NCBI GenBank assembly: GCA_963699105.1
Contig: CAVOTI010000005.1
Span: forward strand, 434,001 to 498,000
Source of the DNA: Bog-756 sp963699105
Lineage (GTDB): Bacteria > Actinomycetota > Acidimicrobiia > Acidimicrobiales > RAAP-2
Length of the DNA stretch: 64,000 bases
Direction of reading: 5' to 3'
Part shown: one piece after another, positions 17,947-26,411 of the stretch
Position numbering within the stretch: the first letter of the stretch is position 1
Layout: each line of letters starts with the position of its first letter
Notes under the pieces: generated by a model
The model's input: the letters and a program-made list of their open reading frames with translations, nothing else
Told to the model about the DNA's origin: nothing
The model's database searches: none
Program-made: the position numbers and the translations under genes

Positions 17947-18714
17947 TCAGCGGTATTTGCGTTGCCACCAGCGGCGCGGGACGGGAGGGGTCGACACCGG
18001 AACCCACGGTGGGGTGGGCCGGCTCGGAGCTCCCGGCAGGATGGCCGGGACCGGTCGGGCCGTCGCCTCGGCGTAGGCCGGTCGCCGCGGTTCCTCGGGC
18101 CGGGGCTCCCCCGGTTCGGCTTCGCCTGGTTCGCCGGGCTCGGTGAGGGCCTCGCCATGGTGTGCCGGCTCGGGCCCGCCTGGGTCGGACAGGTCGACTG
18201 AGGCCTCCGGTTCGACCGGTTCGGTCGGTTCGGCCGGTTCGGCCGGTTCGGCGGAGGCTTCCGGTGCCGACGCCTGCGACGAATCGTCCGGAAGGGCGAT
18301 CACCTCGACCGGTACGGCATCTTTGAGCTCGACGGCGGCGGCGAAGGCCCGCAAGGCGATCTCTTGGGCCTCGATGATCCGCTCCCGCTCGGCTGCGGTG
18401 GCCTCGGCCACCTCGGCCCGTCGAAGGGCGCCGGCCAGCGCCGACCGGAGGGAGGCCTGTTCGGACCGGCCGTCCGGGCTGGCGGTCGGAACGTCCGGTC
18501 CCGTCCGGCTCTCGAGGCTCAGTCCGGCCCGCAGGAGGTCCTCGACCGGGATCAACCAAGCTCCGGACTCGGGGCCCTGATTGCCGGCGGCGCGGTGGGC
18601 GTTGGGGAAATCGCCGCCGTCGAGCCGACGCCGGAGGGTGCGCCGATCCACCCCCGAGGCCCTGGCGGCCTCGGTGACCGTCAGTACCGGCCGGTCATTC
18701 GGTATGGCGGTCAC
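17947..18714 (-). CDS. Helix-turn-helix protein with coiled coil and Pro/Glu-rich tail
   Basis: A 255-residue protein from GTG 18714. Residues about 10-60 resemble a MerR/excisionase-type helix-turn-helix (LTVTEAARASGVDRRTLRRR then DGGDFPNAHR and WLIPVEDL). A helical, probably coiled-coil segment follows (LRSALAGALRRAEVAEA, AAERERIIEAQEIALRAF). The last 120 residues are disordered, rich in Pro, Glu and Ala, with PAEPAEPTEPVEPE repeats, and finish with a basic RRWWQRKYR. The DNA encoding the repeat is a run of GGTTCGGCC-like units. It may be a DNA-binding protein with a tether; no specific function is known to me. Confidence 0.6.
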   Translation of the reverse strand: MTAIPNDRPVLTVTEAARASGVDRRTLRRRLDGGDFPNAHRAAGNQGPESGAWLIPVEDLLRAGLSLESRTGPDVPTASPDGRSEQASLRSALAGALRRAEVAEATAAERERIIEAQEIALRAFAAAVELKDAVPVEVIALPDDSSQASAPEASAEPAEPAEPTEPVEPEASVDLSDPGGPEPAHHGEALTEPGEPGEAEPGEPRPEEPRRPAYAEATARPVPAILPGAPSRPTPPWVPVSTPPVPRRWWQRKYR

Positions 18715-19012
18715 AGTCCAACACCTTCGTCTCGAGTCCCTCGACTACCACGGCACCGCACCATGCCGACCATGACCGATCTGCACCAGCGGTTGTACCG
18801 AACGGGTCCGGAGACGACCCGCAATCGCCTGCCCCTGCTCCACGGGGGCCCGACGGCCTCAGCATAGACGCCCGGCATCCCGCCCCACGCTCGACTTCCG
18901 TTGGCCACCGGCCCGACGCGCAGAGGCGGCCACGGAGGGCGCGTCGACCTTCACACGACGTCAGCAGTCACCGGTGACGGCCCACGACCGCCACCGGCCC
19001 GGCGGCGCGCCG

Positions 19013-19540
19013 TCAGGTGGCAGAAGCGGATCCGGCCCTCACCACCGTGCGGGCCAATATCCCCAGGGTGGCGCGCAGGGCGCTCTCCGGAATCACGGGG
19101 AAGATCCCGGCCTCCCTCCACACCGGGTCGATGTTCGACCAGTCATAGTACGACGTCACCTCGGTGCCGCCCTCCACCGGTTCGAGAAGGTACCCGTAGA
19201 CATGGCCGATGGGCGGACGGATCTCACCCAGGATCGTCCAGGCGATCTGGCGATCGGCCAGAAACGAGGTGATGGTGACGGTCACGTCGTAGAGGCCCAT
19301 CGGATAGTCGTTGAGCGCCTCGCGGTCCATGTGGACGACGAACGAGTCGCCGATCGCCGAAACCGGATCACCGGTTGCGTCCATCAACATGCCGGAGCTG
19401 TCGATGGAGACGTGGCCCTGCGGGTCGCACAGCACTTCGAAGATGGCATGCGGCTCGGCAGGGATGAGACGCTGCACTTCCAGTCGTTCGTCGGCCATGG
19501 CCAGATACTGCCATGTCGCCGTACCCGGCGCCCGGGTCAT
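19013..19540 (-). CDS. SRPBCC (START/polyketide-cyclase fold) protein
   Basis: About 175 residues of the SRPBCC ligand-binding fold: RLIPAEPHAIFEVLCDP at the start, central beta strands ending YGYLLEPVEGGTEVTSYYDW, and a long C-terminal helix. Such proteins bind lipids or aromatic ligands. The ATG at 19540 overlaps the stop of the upstream acetyltransferase gene (ATGA), favouring it; the internal ATG 19498 (MADERLEV) would be the more typical family start. It is the third gene of an apparent Ohr, acetyltransferase, SRPBCC operon. Confidence 0.75.
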   Translation of the reverse strand: MTRAPGTATWQYLAMADERLEVQRLIPAEPHAIFEVLCDPQGHVSIDSSGMLMDATGDPVSAIGDSFVVHMDREALNDYPMGLYDVTVTITSFLADRQIAWTILGEIRPPIGHVYGYLLEPVEGGTEVTSYYDWSNIDPVWREAGIFPVIPESALRATLGILARTVVRAGSASAT

Positions 19541-20130
19541 GTCGGCTGGTCCGTCGGGCGGATGATCCGCGCCGGGTTGCCGACGGCCACCACTCCGGCC
19601 GGGAGGCTCGTGGTCACCACTGCCCCGGCCCCGACCACCGAGCCCTCGCCGATGGACACGCCGGGAAGGACGATGCAACCCCCGCCCAGCCACACGTTGT
19701 CTGCCACCGCGATCGGCTCGGCCGCCTCCCATTTCGCCCGCCGGAGTTCCGGATCGATCGGATGGGTCGGCGTGAGCAGCTGCACCCCCGGGCCGATCTG
19801 CACGTCATCACCGATGACGATCGGAGCGGCGTCGAGGGCGACCAGACCGAAATTGACGAAGCATCGTGCACCGATGTGCAGATACGAGCCGTAGTCGCAG
19901 GACAGGGGTGGACGGACCTCGGTTCCGGGTCCGAGGGATCCCAGCAGTTCGGTGAGGATCTCCAAACCACGTTCCGAGTCCTCGGCCGGGCAGCGGTTGA
20001 ACTCGTCGGTCAGCCGCCGGGCCCGGAGGTGGTCCTCGACGAGCCCCGGATCGTCGGCCCGGTAGAGCCGGCCCGACAGCATCCGGTCCCGCGGGGACCG
20101 ACCGTCGGCGTCGGGGTGGGAACCGTCCAT
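19537..20130 (-). CDS. Maltose/galactoside O-acetyltransferase-like hexapeptide enzyme
   Basis: About 197 residues from ATG 20130. The N-terminal Maa domain (SPRDRMLSGRLYRADDPGL then ARRLTDEFN) is followed by left-handed beta-helix hexapeptide turns: IVIGDDVQIGPGVQLLTP, NVWLGGGCIVLPGVSIGEGS and VVGAGAVVTTSLPAGVVAVG. The catalytic His is in LLTPTHPID. The enzyme would transfer acetyl from acetyl-CoA to a sugar hydroxyl. It starts 26 bases after the Ohr stop and overlaps the SRPBCC start. Confidence 0.88.
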   Translation of the reverse strand: MDGSHPDADGRSPRDRMLSGRLYRADDPGLVEDHLRARRLTDEFNRCPAEDSERGLEILTELLGSLGPGTEVRPPLSCDYGSYLHIGARCFVNFGLVALDAAPIVIGDDVQIGPGVQLLTPTHPIDPELRRAKWEAAEPIAVADNVWLGGGCIVLPGVSIGEGSVVGAGAVVTTSLPAGVVAVGNPARIIRPTDQPT

Positions 20131-20156
20131 GACGACACAGCCTGCCTGCTGGCCGG

Positions 20157-20585
20157 TCACACCGCCGACAACGTGACCTCGATGTTCCCCCGGGTGGCGT
20201 TGCTGTAGGGACACACCTCGTGGGCCCCGGCGATCAGCTCGTCCACGGTGGCCTCATCGAGGTCCGGGACATGGACGTCGAGGGCCACGGCCAGCCCGAA
20301 CCCTCCGCCCCCGATGGTGCCGATCGTCACCTTGGCCGACACCGTCGATCCGTCGACCGACACCTTCTTCCGCCTGGCCACCACCTGGAGCGCACTCTGA
20401 AAGCAGGCTGCGTAGCCGGCGGCGAAGAGCTCCTCGGGATTGGTGGCCCCTCCGGGGCCGCCCATCTCGACCGGGGGCTCAAGGTCGACATCCAACTGTC
20501 CGTCCTCACTCCTCACATGCCCCTGGCGCCCACCGACGGCGGCCACCCGGGCGGTGTAGAGCGGCTTGACGAGCTCGGTCACCAT
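20157..20585 (-). CDS. ohr: Organic hydroperoxide resistance protein (Ohr, OsmC family)
   Basis: A 142-residue thiol peroxidase that reduces organic hydroperoxides. Both reactive cysteines are present: the peroxidatic one in GYAACFQSAL and the resolving one in HEVCPYSNATRGN; the catalytic Arg/Glu environment fits NPEELFAAGYAACF. The C-terminal CPYSNATRGNI separates Ohr from OsmC. No OhrR-type regulator is visible nearby. Confidence 0.92.
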   Translation of the reverse strand: MVTELVKPLYTARVAAVGGRQGHVRSEDGQLDVDLEPPVEMGGPGGATNPEELFAAGYAACFQSALQVVARRKKVSVDGSTVSAKVTIGTIGGGGFGLAVALDVHVPDLDEATVDELIAGAHEVCPYSNATRGNIEVTLSAV

Positions 20586-20757
20586 GGTCTTCTCCTCCCG
20601 GCAACGGGCCGTCCACCCGCTCCAGCCTCGAGGAGTTCAACCCCGTTCCCATGGCTTTCTTCCCCGACCGGTGCGGCCGGGCGGGTGTTAGATTGCCGCC
20701 CCATGACCCATCCGCCCCGTTCTGCCGGCCGGCCGGCCGTGGTGGGAACCTAGGCAG

Positions 20758-21690
20758 GTGCGCGGCGTCCGCGTCACTCCCGAGGGGGTCAGGGTGGTGG
20801 AGACGGCCGAGACGGACACCACCGGTATACGGGTGTCGGTGACCAGTTCGGGGATCTGCGGCTCGGATCTCCACCTGGCGTCCTTCGGACCGATGTCGGT
20901 GACCCTCGGTCACGAGTTCTGTGGTCGGCTCGACGACGGCACGCCGGTGGCCATACTGCCGGCGGTACCGTGCGGGACCTGTGATCGCTGCGCGGCCGGG
21001 AACGAACAGCAGTGTGCCGACGCCCTCAGCACCGCTTATGGCGTGAGCCGTGACGGCGGGCTGGCCGACGAGGTCTGGGTCGACCCGCGCTGTGCCAAGG
21101 TCATCGACGACCCGGGGTCCTTCGACCACGCCAACCTGGTCGAGCCGATCGCCGTGGCCCTGCACGGGGTCAACCGTTCGGGTCTGGAGGCCGGGGCCAG
21201 GGCCCTGGTCATCGGGGCCGGACCGATCGGGCTGTGCACCATCGCCGTGGCCCGGCAGATGGGGGCCTCGGTCGATCTTCTGGCCCACCGTCGCAACCGC
21301 ATCGAAGCCGGCGAGAGGTTGGGTGCCACCACCGCCATCGGCCGCCACTACGACGTGGTCCTCGACGCCGCCGGCACCCAGGGCTCGGTCGACCGAGCCG
21401 TCGAACTGGTCCGGCCGGGCGGCACCGTGGCCGTACTCGGCACGTTCTGGGATCCGATCTCGGTGGGCCTCGGCTTCCAGATGAAAGAGGTCACCATCGT
21501 CCCGGCCTTTACCTACGGCCATCACCACGGGACGTCGGAGTTCGAGGAGGCAGGGCGGATACTGGGTGCCGTCCCCGAGCTGCCCCGAGCCGTCGTCAGT
21601 CACCACTTCGCGCTGGACGACGCCACCGAGGCCTTCCGCGTGGCCGGAGACCGCAGCACCGATGCCATCAAGGTGGTCGTGCATCCTTGA
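20758..21690 (+). CDS. Zinc-dependent alcohol dehydrogenase (MDR superfamily)
   Basis: A 310-residue NAD(P)-dependent dehydrogenase, starting at GTG 20758 after an AGGCAGG. Catalytic-zinc ligands are in GICGSDLHL and LGHEFCGRL, the structural-zinc segment is CGTCDRCAAGNEQQC, and the Rossmann motif is VIGAGPIGLC. It is shorter than the usual 340-360 residues through a compact N-terminal domain. The substrate could be an alcohol or polyol. A TetR gene lies downstream in the same orientation, separated by repeats. Confidence 0.9.
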   Translation: MRGVRVTPEGVRVVETAETDTTGIRVSVTSSGICGSDLHLASFGPMSVTLGHEFCGRLDDGTPVAILPAVPCGTCDRCAAGNEQQCADALSTAYGVSRDGGLADEVWVDPRCAKVIDDPGSFDHANLVEPIAVALHGVNRSGLEAGARALVIGAGPIGLCTIAVARQMGASVDLLAHRRNRIEAGERLGATTAIGRHYDVVLDAAGTQGSVDRAVELVRPGGTVAVLGTFWDPISVGLGFQMKEVTIVPAFTYGHHHGTSEFEEAGRILGAVPELPRAVVSHHFALDDATEAFRVAGDRSTDAIKVVVHP

Positions 21691-21710
21691 GGCGCCCCGG
21701 CCGGTCCGCC

Positions 21711-21777
21711 CCGGATCACCCTCCGGATCACCCTCCCCGTCACCCCCGGAATCACCCTGTCCGGGCATATCGCCCGG
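21711..21777. repeat. Tandem 12-bp direct repeats plus an inverted repeat before the TetR gene
   Basis: CCGGATCACCCT occurs exactly twice in tandem (21711-21722, 21723-21734) with a degenerate third copy at 21746-21758. It is followed by the perfect inverted repeat CCGGGC-ATATC-GCCCGG (21761-21777). The inverted repeat lies about 48 bases before the TetR ATG and could be its operator, or a terminator for the dehydrogenase gene. Confidence 0.5.
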
Positions 21778-21825
21778 CCATCACCGGACCTAGGGTTGAT
21801 GACAGGGGGCACAGAGGTGCGGTGA

Positions 21826-22434
21826 ATGCCAGAACGCAACGCCGGGTCGGGCGCCAACTTGGACCGCGAACCGCTCGACGGTCGACTGGCCCGAGGCCTC
21901 CGCACCCGCAACTCGATCGTCGAGGCAATGATCGAGCTGATCGAGTCGGGCAATCCCCGGCCGACCTCCAGGGAGGTGGCCGATCGGGCCGGTGTCTCGG
22001 TGCGCGTGTTGTTCCACCACTTCGAACACGTGCCCGGCCTCTACCGGCGCGCCGTCGAGCGGCAATCCTCGCGCAGCCGGTCGCTCATCGGCATCATCCC
22101 GCCCAACGGACCCCTCGACGCTCGCATCCGGGCCATCTGTCGCCAACGGCGGCAGCTCTTCGAGGCCATCGGTCCCGTACTCCGGGCCTCGGAGGCCAGA
22201 GATCCGGGCCTCCCCGGTGGCCTTTCCGACCTCCGTGCCCTCCTCCGCCAACAGTTGGCCGTATCGCTCCGCCCGGAGATCCTCTCCCACGGTGGCGATG
22301 CCCCGCTGCTCCTCGAGACCCTCGACCTGGCCGCCGGTTGGCAGAACTGGACGGCCCTCCGATTCGAAGCCGGTCGGTCGGCCTCCCAGGCCGAGCAGGT
22401 GATGGTCTATACCGTCACCGTCCTCTTGCACTGA
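21826..22434 (+). CDS. TetR-family transcriptional regulator
   Basis: A 202-residue regulator. Residues about 22-70 carry the TetR helix-turn-helix: RTRNSIVEAMIELIE, then TSREVADRAGVSVRVLFHHF with the typical FHHFEHVPGLYR end. The remaining 130 residues are the variable ligand-binding and dimerisation domain. The probable operator is the inverted repeat at 21761-21777. Its target may be itself or the alcohol dehydrogenase just upstream. Confidence 0.88.
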   Translation: MPERNAGSGANLDREPLDGRLARGLRTRNSIVEAMIELIESGNPRPTSREVADRAGVSVRVLFHHFEHVPGLYRRAVERQSSRSRSLIGIIPPNGPLDARIRAICRQRRQLFEAIGPVLRASEARDPGLPGGLSDLRALLRQQLAVSLRPEILSHGGDAPLLLETLDLAAGWQNWTALRFEAGRSASQAEQVMVYTVTVLLH

Positions 22435-22461
22435 GGCCTGTGGGCCGCCGACCGGGCCCGG

Positions 22462-23058
22462 TCAGTCGGGAAGGGACCAGGGGGTCTCGTTGAACCGGTG
22501 GACGACAGGCCCCCCGGGGCCCCAGGCGATCCTGGTCAGCGAGGCGGTGGCCAGATAGAGCCGCCAGGTCCCCTGGTCGCCGAGCCCGAGCGCCCAGCAG
22601 GTGGCCAGCTTGATGGGCGAGACGTGGCTCACCACCACCACCGACCCGGGGCCGCGGGCCCCATCTCCGTCGGAGGCGAACAGGTCCTCGCAGGCCGAAC
22701 GCACCCGCAGCCCGGCCTCGGCCAGCGTCTCGCCGCCGGTGGGGCGGAAGTCCGGATCCGACCTCCACCTGACCCACACCTCGGCCGGCACCGACCCCAG
22801 CTCCTGCCCGTCGAACTCTCCGTAGTCGATCTCCACCCACCGCTCGTCGATCTCGACGGGCAGGCCGGTCCCCAGGGCATCGGCCGTGGCCCGGGCCCGG
22901 GCCAGAGGGCTGGAGATCACCCGGGTGACATCGGCCAGTGCCGGGCCCAGGGTGCGGGCCTGGGCCAGCCCCCGCTCGGTGAGTGGAGCGTCCTGGCGTC
23001 CCACCAGCTGACCGGCGGCGTTGGCCGTCGACTCGCCGTGGCGAACGAGGATCAGCAC
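22462..23058 (-). CDS. Histidine phosphatase (phosphoglycerate mutase-like)
   Basis: A 198-residue branch-1 histidine phosphatase. The phospho-accepting His is in LVRHGESTANA, further core residues are in SSPLARARATADAL and GEFDGQEL, and the second catalytic His is in VVVSHVSPIK. In mycobacteria the equivalent position after the zinc-ribbon gene holds an RNase HI-phosphatase fusion (Rv2228c); here only the phosphatase part is present. It is the third gene of a Nudix, zinc-ribbon, phosphatase run, starting 57 bases after the zinc-ribbon stop. Confidence 0.9.
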   Translation of the reverse strand: MLILVRHGESTANAAGQLVGRQDAPLTERGLAQARTLGPALADVTRVISSPLARARATADALGTGLPVEIDERWVEIDYGEFDGQELGSVPAEVWVRWRSDPDFRPTGGETLAEAGLRVRSACEDLFASDGDGARGPGSVVVVSHVSPIKLATCWALGLGDQGTWRLYLATASLTRIAWGPGGPVVHRFNETPWSLPD

Positions 23059-23115
23059 CGGGGCAGGCGCCGGCCCCGGGCCGGCCGACAGGAGGGGGTG
23101 CCGAGTATCACCGGC

Positions 23116-23847
23116 TCAGTGGACCAGGATGCGGTCGCACTCCGGGCAGGTGGTGAGCTCGTCGGGGGGCAGGCGGCGGATCCGCTCGATCTCGACCGAG
23201 GACAGCACCAGGTGGCAGCCGTCGCAGTGGTCCCCGACCAGTCGGGCGGCGCCGACCCCGCCCAGGCGGGACCGCAGCTTCTCGTACTGTTGGACCAGCT
23301 CGTCCGGTAGTCCCGAGACGAGCTGGGTGCGCAGCGCCTCCTCGGACACCACCGCCGCTCGGATCTCCACCTCGGCGGCGGCCACGGCCGCCTCGAGTCG
23401 TGAGATCTCGGCCAGGAGCACCTCGGACGCCTCCTGCCGCTCGGCCAGGACCATGTCGAGGGGCTCCTCTTCCTCCAGCAGCGCCAGCTCCTCCTCCTCG
23501 AAGGTGACCTGTCGTGCCTCGAGCTGATGGACCTCGTGGTCCATGGCCTGTAGATCGCGGGAGGCGGAGACCTCGCCCGACTCCATGCGCCGTTCGATCT
23601 CGTGGCGGCGTCGGGCGGCCGAGGCGATCCGCTCCTCGAGGTCCCGTTGGCGAACGGCCAGATCGTCCACCTGGATCTGCACCTCGGCCATGGCCCCGGC
23701 GACGGCCGCCTGCCGTTGCAGCACCGCCCGTAGCTCGATGCGCTCCGGCAGCACTTCGATGCGGTGCCGTAACTGCTCGAGGGTGGTGTCGTGCAACTGC
23801 ACCTGCATCAGTGTGTCGAACGGCTCGGCCATCGCATCCACCATCAC
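23116..23847 (-). CDS. Coiled-coil C4-type zinc ribbon protein
   Basis: A 243-residue protein with a long helical hairpin (about residues 15-180, rich in Glu/Arg heptads such as RRRHEIERRMESGEVSA) and a C-terminal zinc ribbon with CDGCHL and CPECDRIL. This matches the widespread zinc-ribbon family typified by mycobacterial Rv2229c and chlamydial CT398. Proposed roles include scaffolding and nucleic-acid binding; none is settled. The ATG overlaps the Nudix gene stop, indicating coupling. Confidence 0.88.
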   Translation of the reverse strand: MMVDAMAEPFDTLMQVQLHDTTLEQLRHRIEVLPERIELRAVLQRQAAVAGAMAEVQIQVDDLAVRQRDLEERIASAARRRHEIERRMESGEVSASRDLQAMDHEVHQLEARQVTFEEEELALLEEEEPLDMVLAERQEASEVLLAEISRLEAAVAAAEVEIRAAVVSEEALRTQLVSGLPDELVQQYEKLRSRLGGVGAARLVGDHCDGCHLVLSSVEIERIRRLPPDELTTCPECDRILVH

Positions 23848-24320
23848 TCTCGGTCGGCTCGACTGTTCCCGGGGGTCCCGATCAGCCTACGGGCCGACAC
23901 CAGTGCCCCTTCCAAGGCGTCATCGGCCACCGCCGACGCCTCATCCCAGGTGAACCAGGCCACCTCCTGGCTCTCGCCCGGCCCCGGGGACGGATCGACA
24001 TCCGGCGCCGTCAACAAGAACCGGAGGTCGAGATGGACGTGGCCCCTGGCCGCCGGATGGACATCGACGTGAACGAGGACGGGGCCGCCGGCCGGATGGG
24101 CCACCGGCAGACCGGTCTCCTCCACGCACTCCCTGACCACCGCCACCTCCGGGGACTCGCCCGGCTCGATGTGTCCACCCGGTTGCAGCCAGCGATGAAG
24201 CAGGCGGTGGCGGTGCAGGATCACCCCCCGCTGCCCCACCACGATGGCCGAGGCCGTCACATGGGTCGGGTCGGATCCCTGGTCGAAAGGGAGCTCCAGC
24301 CGCTCCAATTCCTCCAGCAT
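23844..24320 (-). CDS. Nudix hydrolase
   Basis: A 158-residue pyrophosphohydrolase with a complete Nudix box (GHIEPGESPEVAVVRECVEE followed by TGL), which binds the metal through the REcVEE glutamates. It would hydrolyse a nucleoside diphosphate linked to another moiety; the substrate is not predictable. It overlaps the zinc-ribbon gene and leads the small operon. Confidence 0.92.
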   Translation of the reverse strand: MLEELERLELPFDQGSDPTHVTASAIVVGQRGVILHRHRLLHRWLQPGGHIEPGESPEVAVVRECVEETGLPVAHPAGGPVLVHVDVHPAARGHVHLDLRFLLTAPDVDPSPGPGESQEVAWFTWDEASAVADDALEGALVSARRLIGTPGNSRADRE

Positions 24321-24427
24321 GATCGCCTTGGACCGTGCCTCCCGCCGGTCGACCGCGGGATGGAGCCGCAGTACCGACTTCAGATCGTCGACCTGCTGAT
24401 CCGGTTCCGCGGGTGGCAGGACCCGGC

Positions 24428-24658
24428 TCAGGCAGACTTGCGGCGCTGGCGGTGGATCCGACGACGCTCACGTTCGGTGGTCCCGCCCCAGATCCCCTCG
24501 CGCTCCCGATTGGCCAGGGCGTGCTCGAGGCAGGACTCTCTAACCGCGCACTGGTCACAGATGACCTTTGCCTCGCCGGCCTCCTCGTCGGAGATCGGAT
24601 AGAACACATCTGGGTCGATGCCCCGGCAGGCAGCGTGCTTGCGCCAGGTGGCACTCAT
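24428..24658 (-). CDS. WhiB-like (Wbl) iron-sulfur transcriptional regulator
   Basis: A 76-residue Wbl protein. Four cysteines bind a [4Fe-4S] cluster: one in HAACRGID and three in ICDQCAVRESCLEHA. The Wbl turn is GIWGGTTERERR and the basic tail RIHRQRRKS contacts DNA. The ATG at 24658 follows AGGAAGTG; longer versions lack a ribosome-binding site. Wbl proteins are confined to actinobacteria and their phages and act with the housekeeping sigma factor in development, redox response or cell division. The sequence alone does not tell which subclass this is. Confidence 0.93.
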   Translation of the reverse strand: MSATWRKHAACRGIDPDVFYPISDEEAGEAKVICDQCAVRESCLEHALANREREGIWGGTTERERRRIHRQRRKSA

Positions 24659-25032
24659 GGGAACGTCACTTCCTAGCTTCGATTCGGGTTCACTGGTCGT
24701 TCCGCCCGGAACGGGCCCTGGTGACCTGGGAAAATGCGGTCTTGCCGGCGAGAGGGGGCGGAACAGCCAGTATGACGCACCGACAGTGGCGATGTCCACA
24801 GCTGGCACCCTCATTGTTCGGGTCTTGCGGTGCTCGGATCGGGCCGGACGGTCCCCGGAGCCCCCCACGGGGCTCGGGACGGCGACGGCACGGGAGGCCG
24901 GCCCACCGGGTGGGGCGGGGCTACCCCCTGGACCGATCCGGGCGCCGGCGGGCCTCTGACCCGCCGTCTGTCTAGTATCAGCCGGCGAGGTCCCCCGGGA
25001 CCGGTTCCCGCAGGTCCAGAGAGGAGTCCTCC
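24659..25032. other. Intergenic region between the divergent Wbl and SDR genes
   Basis: About 370 bases without a supported gene. It holds the hairpin CGTTCC-GCCC-GGAACG (24698-24713) in the presumed Wbl leader, a TAGTAT (24973-24978) that could be a -10 element for the rightward SDR gene without a clear -35, and the SDR ribosome-binding site GAGAGGAG just before 25033. Confidence 0.4.
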
Positions 25033-25956
25033 ATGCCGCCAGTAGACCTGTCGGGCAAGTCGATCGTGATCACCGGGGTGACCGGCCAGGTCGCCGAGCC
25101 GGTGGCCGTCGCCCTGGCCGGCGACAACCAGGTGGTGGGGGCGGCCCGGTTCCGGGACGACGCCGCCCGCCAGCGCCTCGAGGCGGCCGGGGTGAGGTGC
25201 GTCCCCATCGACCTGGTCAGGGGCGACGTGGGCGACCTCCCCGCCGATGCCGACTACGTCCTCAACTTCGCCGTGGCCAAGTCCAATGACTGGGAGCTCG
25301 ACCTGCGGGCCAACAGCGGCGGGTTGGCATGGTTGATGGAACACCACCGCAACGCCGCCGCCTTCGTCCACTGTTCGACCACCGCGGTGTACAAGCCCCT
25401 CGGCCACCACGTGTTCACCGAAGACGACCAGCTCGGAGACAATCACGGCGTCTGGCCGTTCCTGCGGACCTACAGCATCGGCAAGATCGCCGCCGAAGCC
25501 ACCGCCCGATGGGCGTGTGACCGGTTCGACCTTCCCACCACCATCGCCCGGCTGTCGGTCCCCTACGGCGACCGGGGTGGGTGGCCGGCCATCCACCTCG
25601 AGATGATGATCAACGGAAGCGAGATCCCGGTGCACATCGACGCCCCCAGCGTCTACCACCCCATCCACCAGGACGACATCATGGCCATGATCCCGGGACT
25701 GCTGGGTGCGGCCACCACGCCGGCCCTTACCGTCAACTGGGGGGGCGACCAGGCCGTGAGCATCGAAGACTGGTGTGGCTACCTCGCCGAGCTGACCGGA
25801 CTGTCGGCCCGCTTCGCCCCCACCGCCGACACCATCGACAGCGTGCAGGTCGATCTGACCAGACTGCACGAGCTGGTCGGCGCGGCCACCGTCGACTGGA
25901 AGGACGGCATGCGCCGCATGGTCACCGCCCGCCATCCGGAGCTGGTGGCAGCCTGA
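25033..25956 (+). CDS. NAD(P)-dependent epimerase/dehydratase-family SDR
   Basis: A 307-residue extended SDR. It begins KSIVITGVTGQVAEPVA (nucleotide-binding motif GVTGQVA, a variant of GxxGxxG), has FVHCSTTAVY as the catalytic Ser/Thr region and TYSIGKIAAE as YxxxK. GAGAGGAGTCCTCC precedes the ATG. The C-terminal domain resembles sugar-nucleotide epimerases, but the residues that bind a nucleotide sugar are not clear, so substrate is open. Confidence 0.85.
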   Translation: MPPVDLSGKSIVITGVTGQVAEPVAVALAGDNQVVGAARFRDDAARQRLEAAGVRCVPIDLVRGDVGDLPADADYVLNFAVAKSNDWELDLRANSGGLAWLMEHHRNAAAFVHCSTTAVYKPLGHHVFTEDDQLGDNHGVWPFLRTYSIGKIAAEATARWACDRFDLPTTIARLSVPYGDRGGWPAIHLEMMINGSEIPVHIDAPSVYHPIHQDDIMAMIPGLLGAATTPALTVNWGGDQAVSIEDWCGYLAELTGLSARFAPTADTIDSVQVDLTRLHELVGAATVDWKDGMRRMVTARHPELVAA

Positions 25957-25966
25957 GTCGGGACGG

Positions 25967-26353
25967 TCAGGGTCCTCCGACCAGGTCGGGTCCGGCCGGA
26001 AGGCAGTACACGGTGCCGAGGGTCCAGGCCCGGACGTTCGGATCGGGGGCCACCGACAGGGCCGCCCCGCCCTCGAACACCGCCGTCAGTTCACCGACCG
26101 CCGACGTCCATAGCCAACGCACCGTGGACGGGTAGAGCGACAGGAAGGGGCCGAGATAGCTCCACTGACGGGGATCGAGGTGGTGCACCACACCGTCGAG
26201 CTCCAGCCGGAACCGGGCCCCGATGGCCAGCTCGGTCTCCCCGAACTGCAACCTGGACTGGTCGTCGACCCGGATGAAGCTCAGGGACGGTTGGTCGAGG
26301 ACGAACTGGCTGCCTCCGTCGGGGAGCTCTCTGATGCGGAAGCCGTCGGCCAC
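25967..26353 (-). CDS. Hypothetical protein, about 128 residues
   Basis: A soluble beta-rich protein of unknown function, convergent with the SDR gene. GTG 26353 gives MADGFRIRELPDGGSQFVLD; a GTG or ATG further up is possible but would be a low-complexity extension. Three central strands with Trp (RQWSYLGPFLSLYPSTVRWL) are its most distinctive part. I do not recognise the family with confidence. Confidence 0.5.
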   Translation of the reverse strand: MADGFRIRELPDGGSQFVLDQPSLSFIRVDDQSRLQFGETELAIGARFRLELDGVVHHLDPRQWSYLGPFLSLYPSTVRWLWTSAVGELTAVFEGGAALSVAPDPNVRAWTLGTVYCLPAGPDLVGGP

Positions 26354-26411
26354 CGGGCCATGTTCGCACCTGGCCGCCGGGGACCGCACATCACCGAAGG
26401 GGGCGCCGGCC

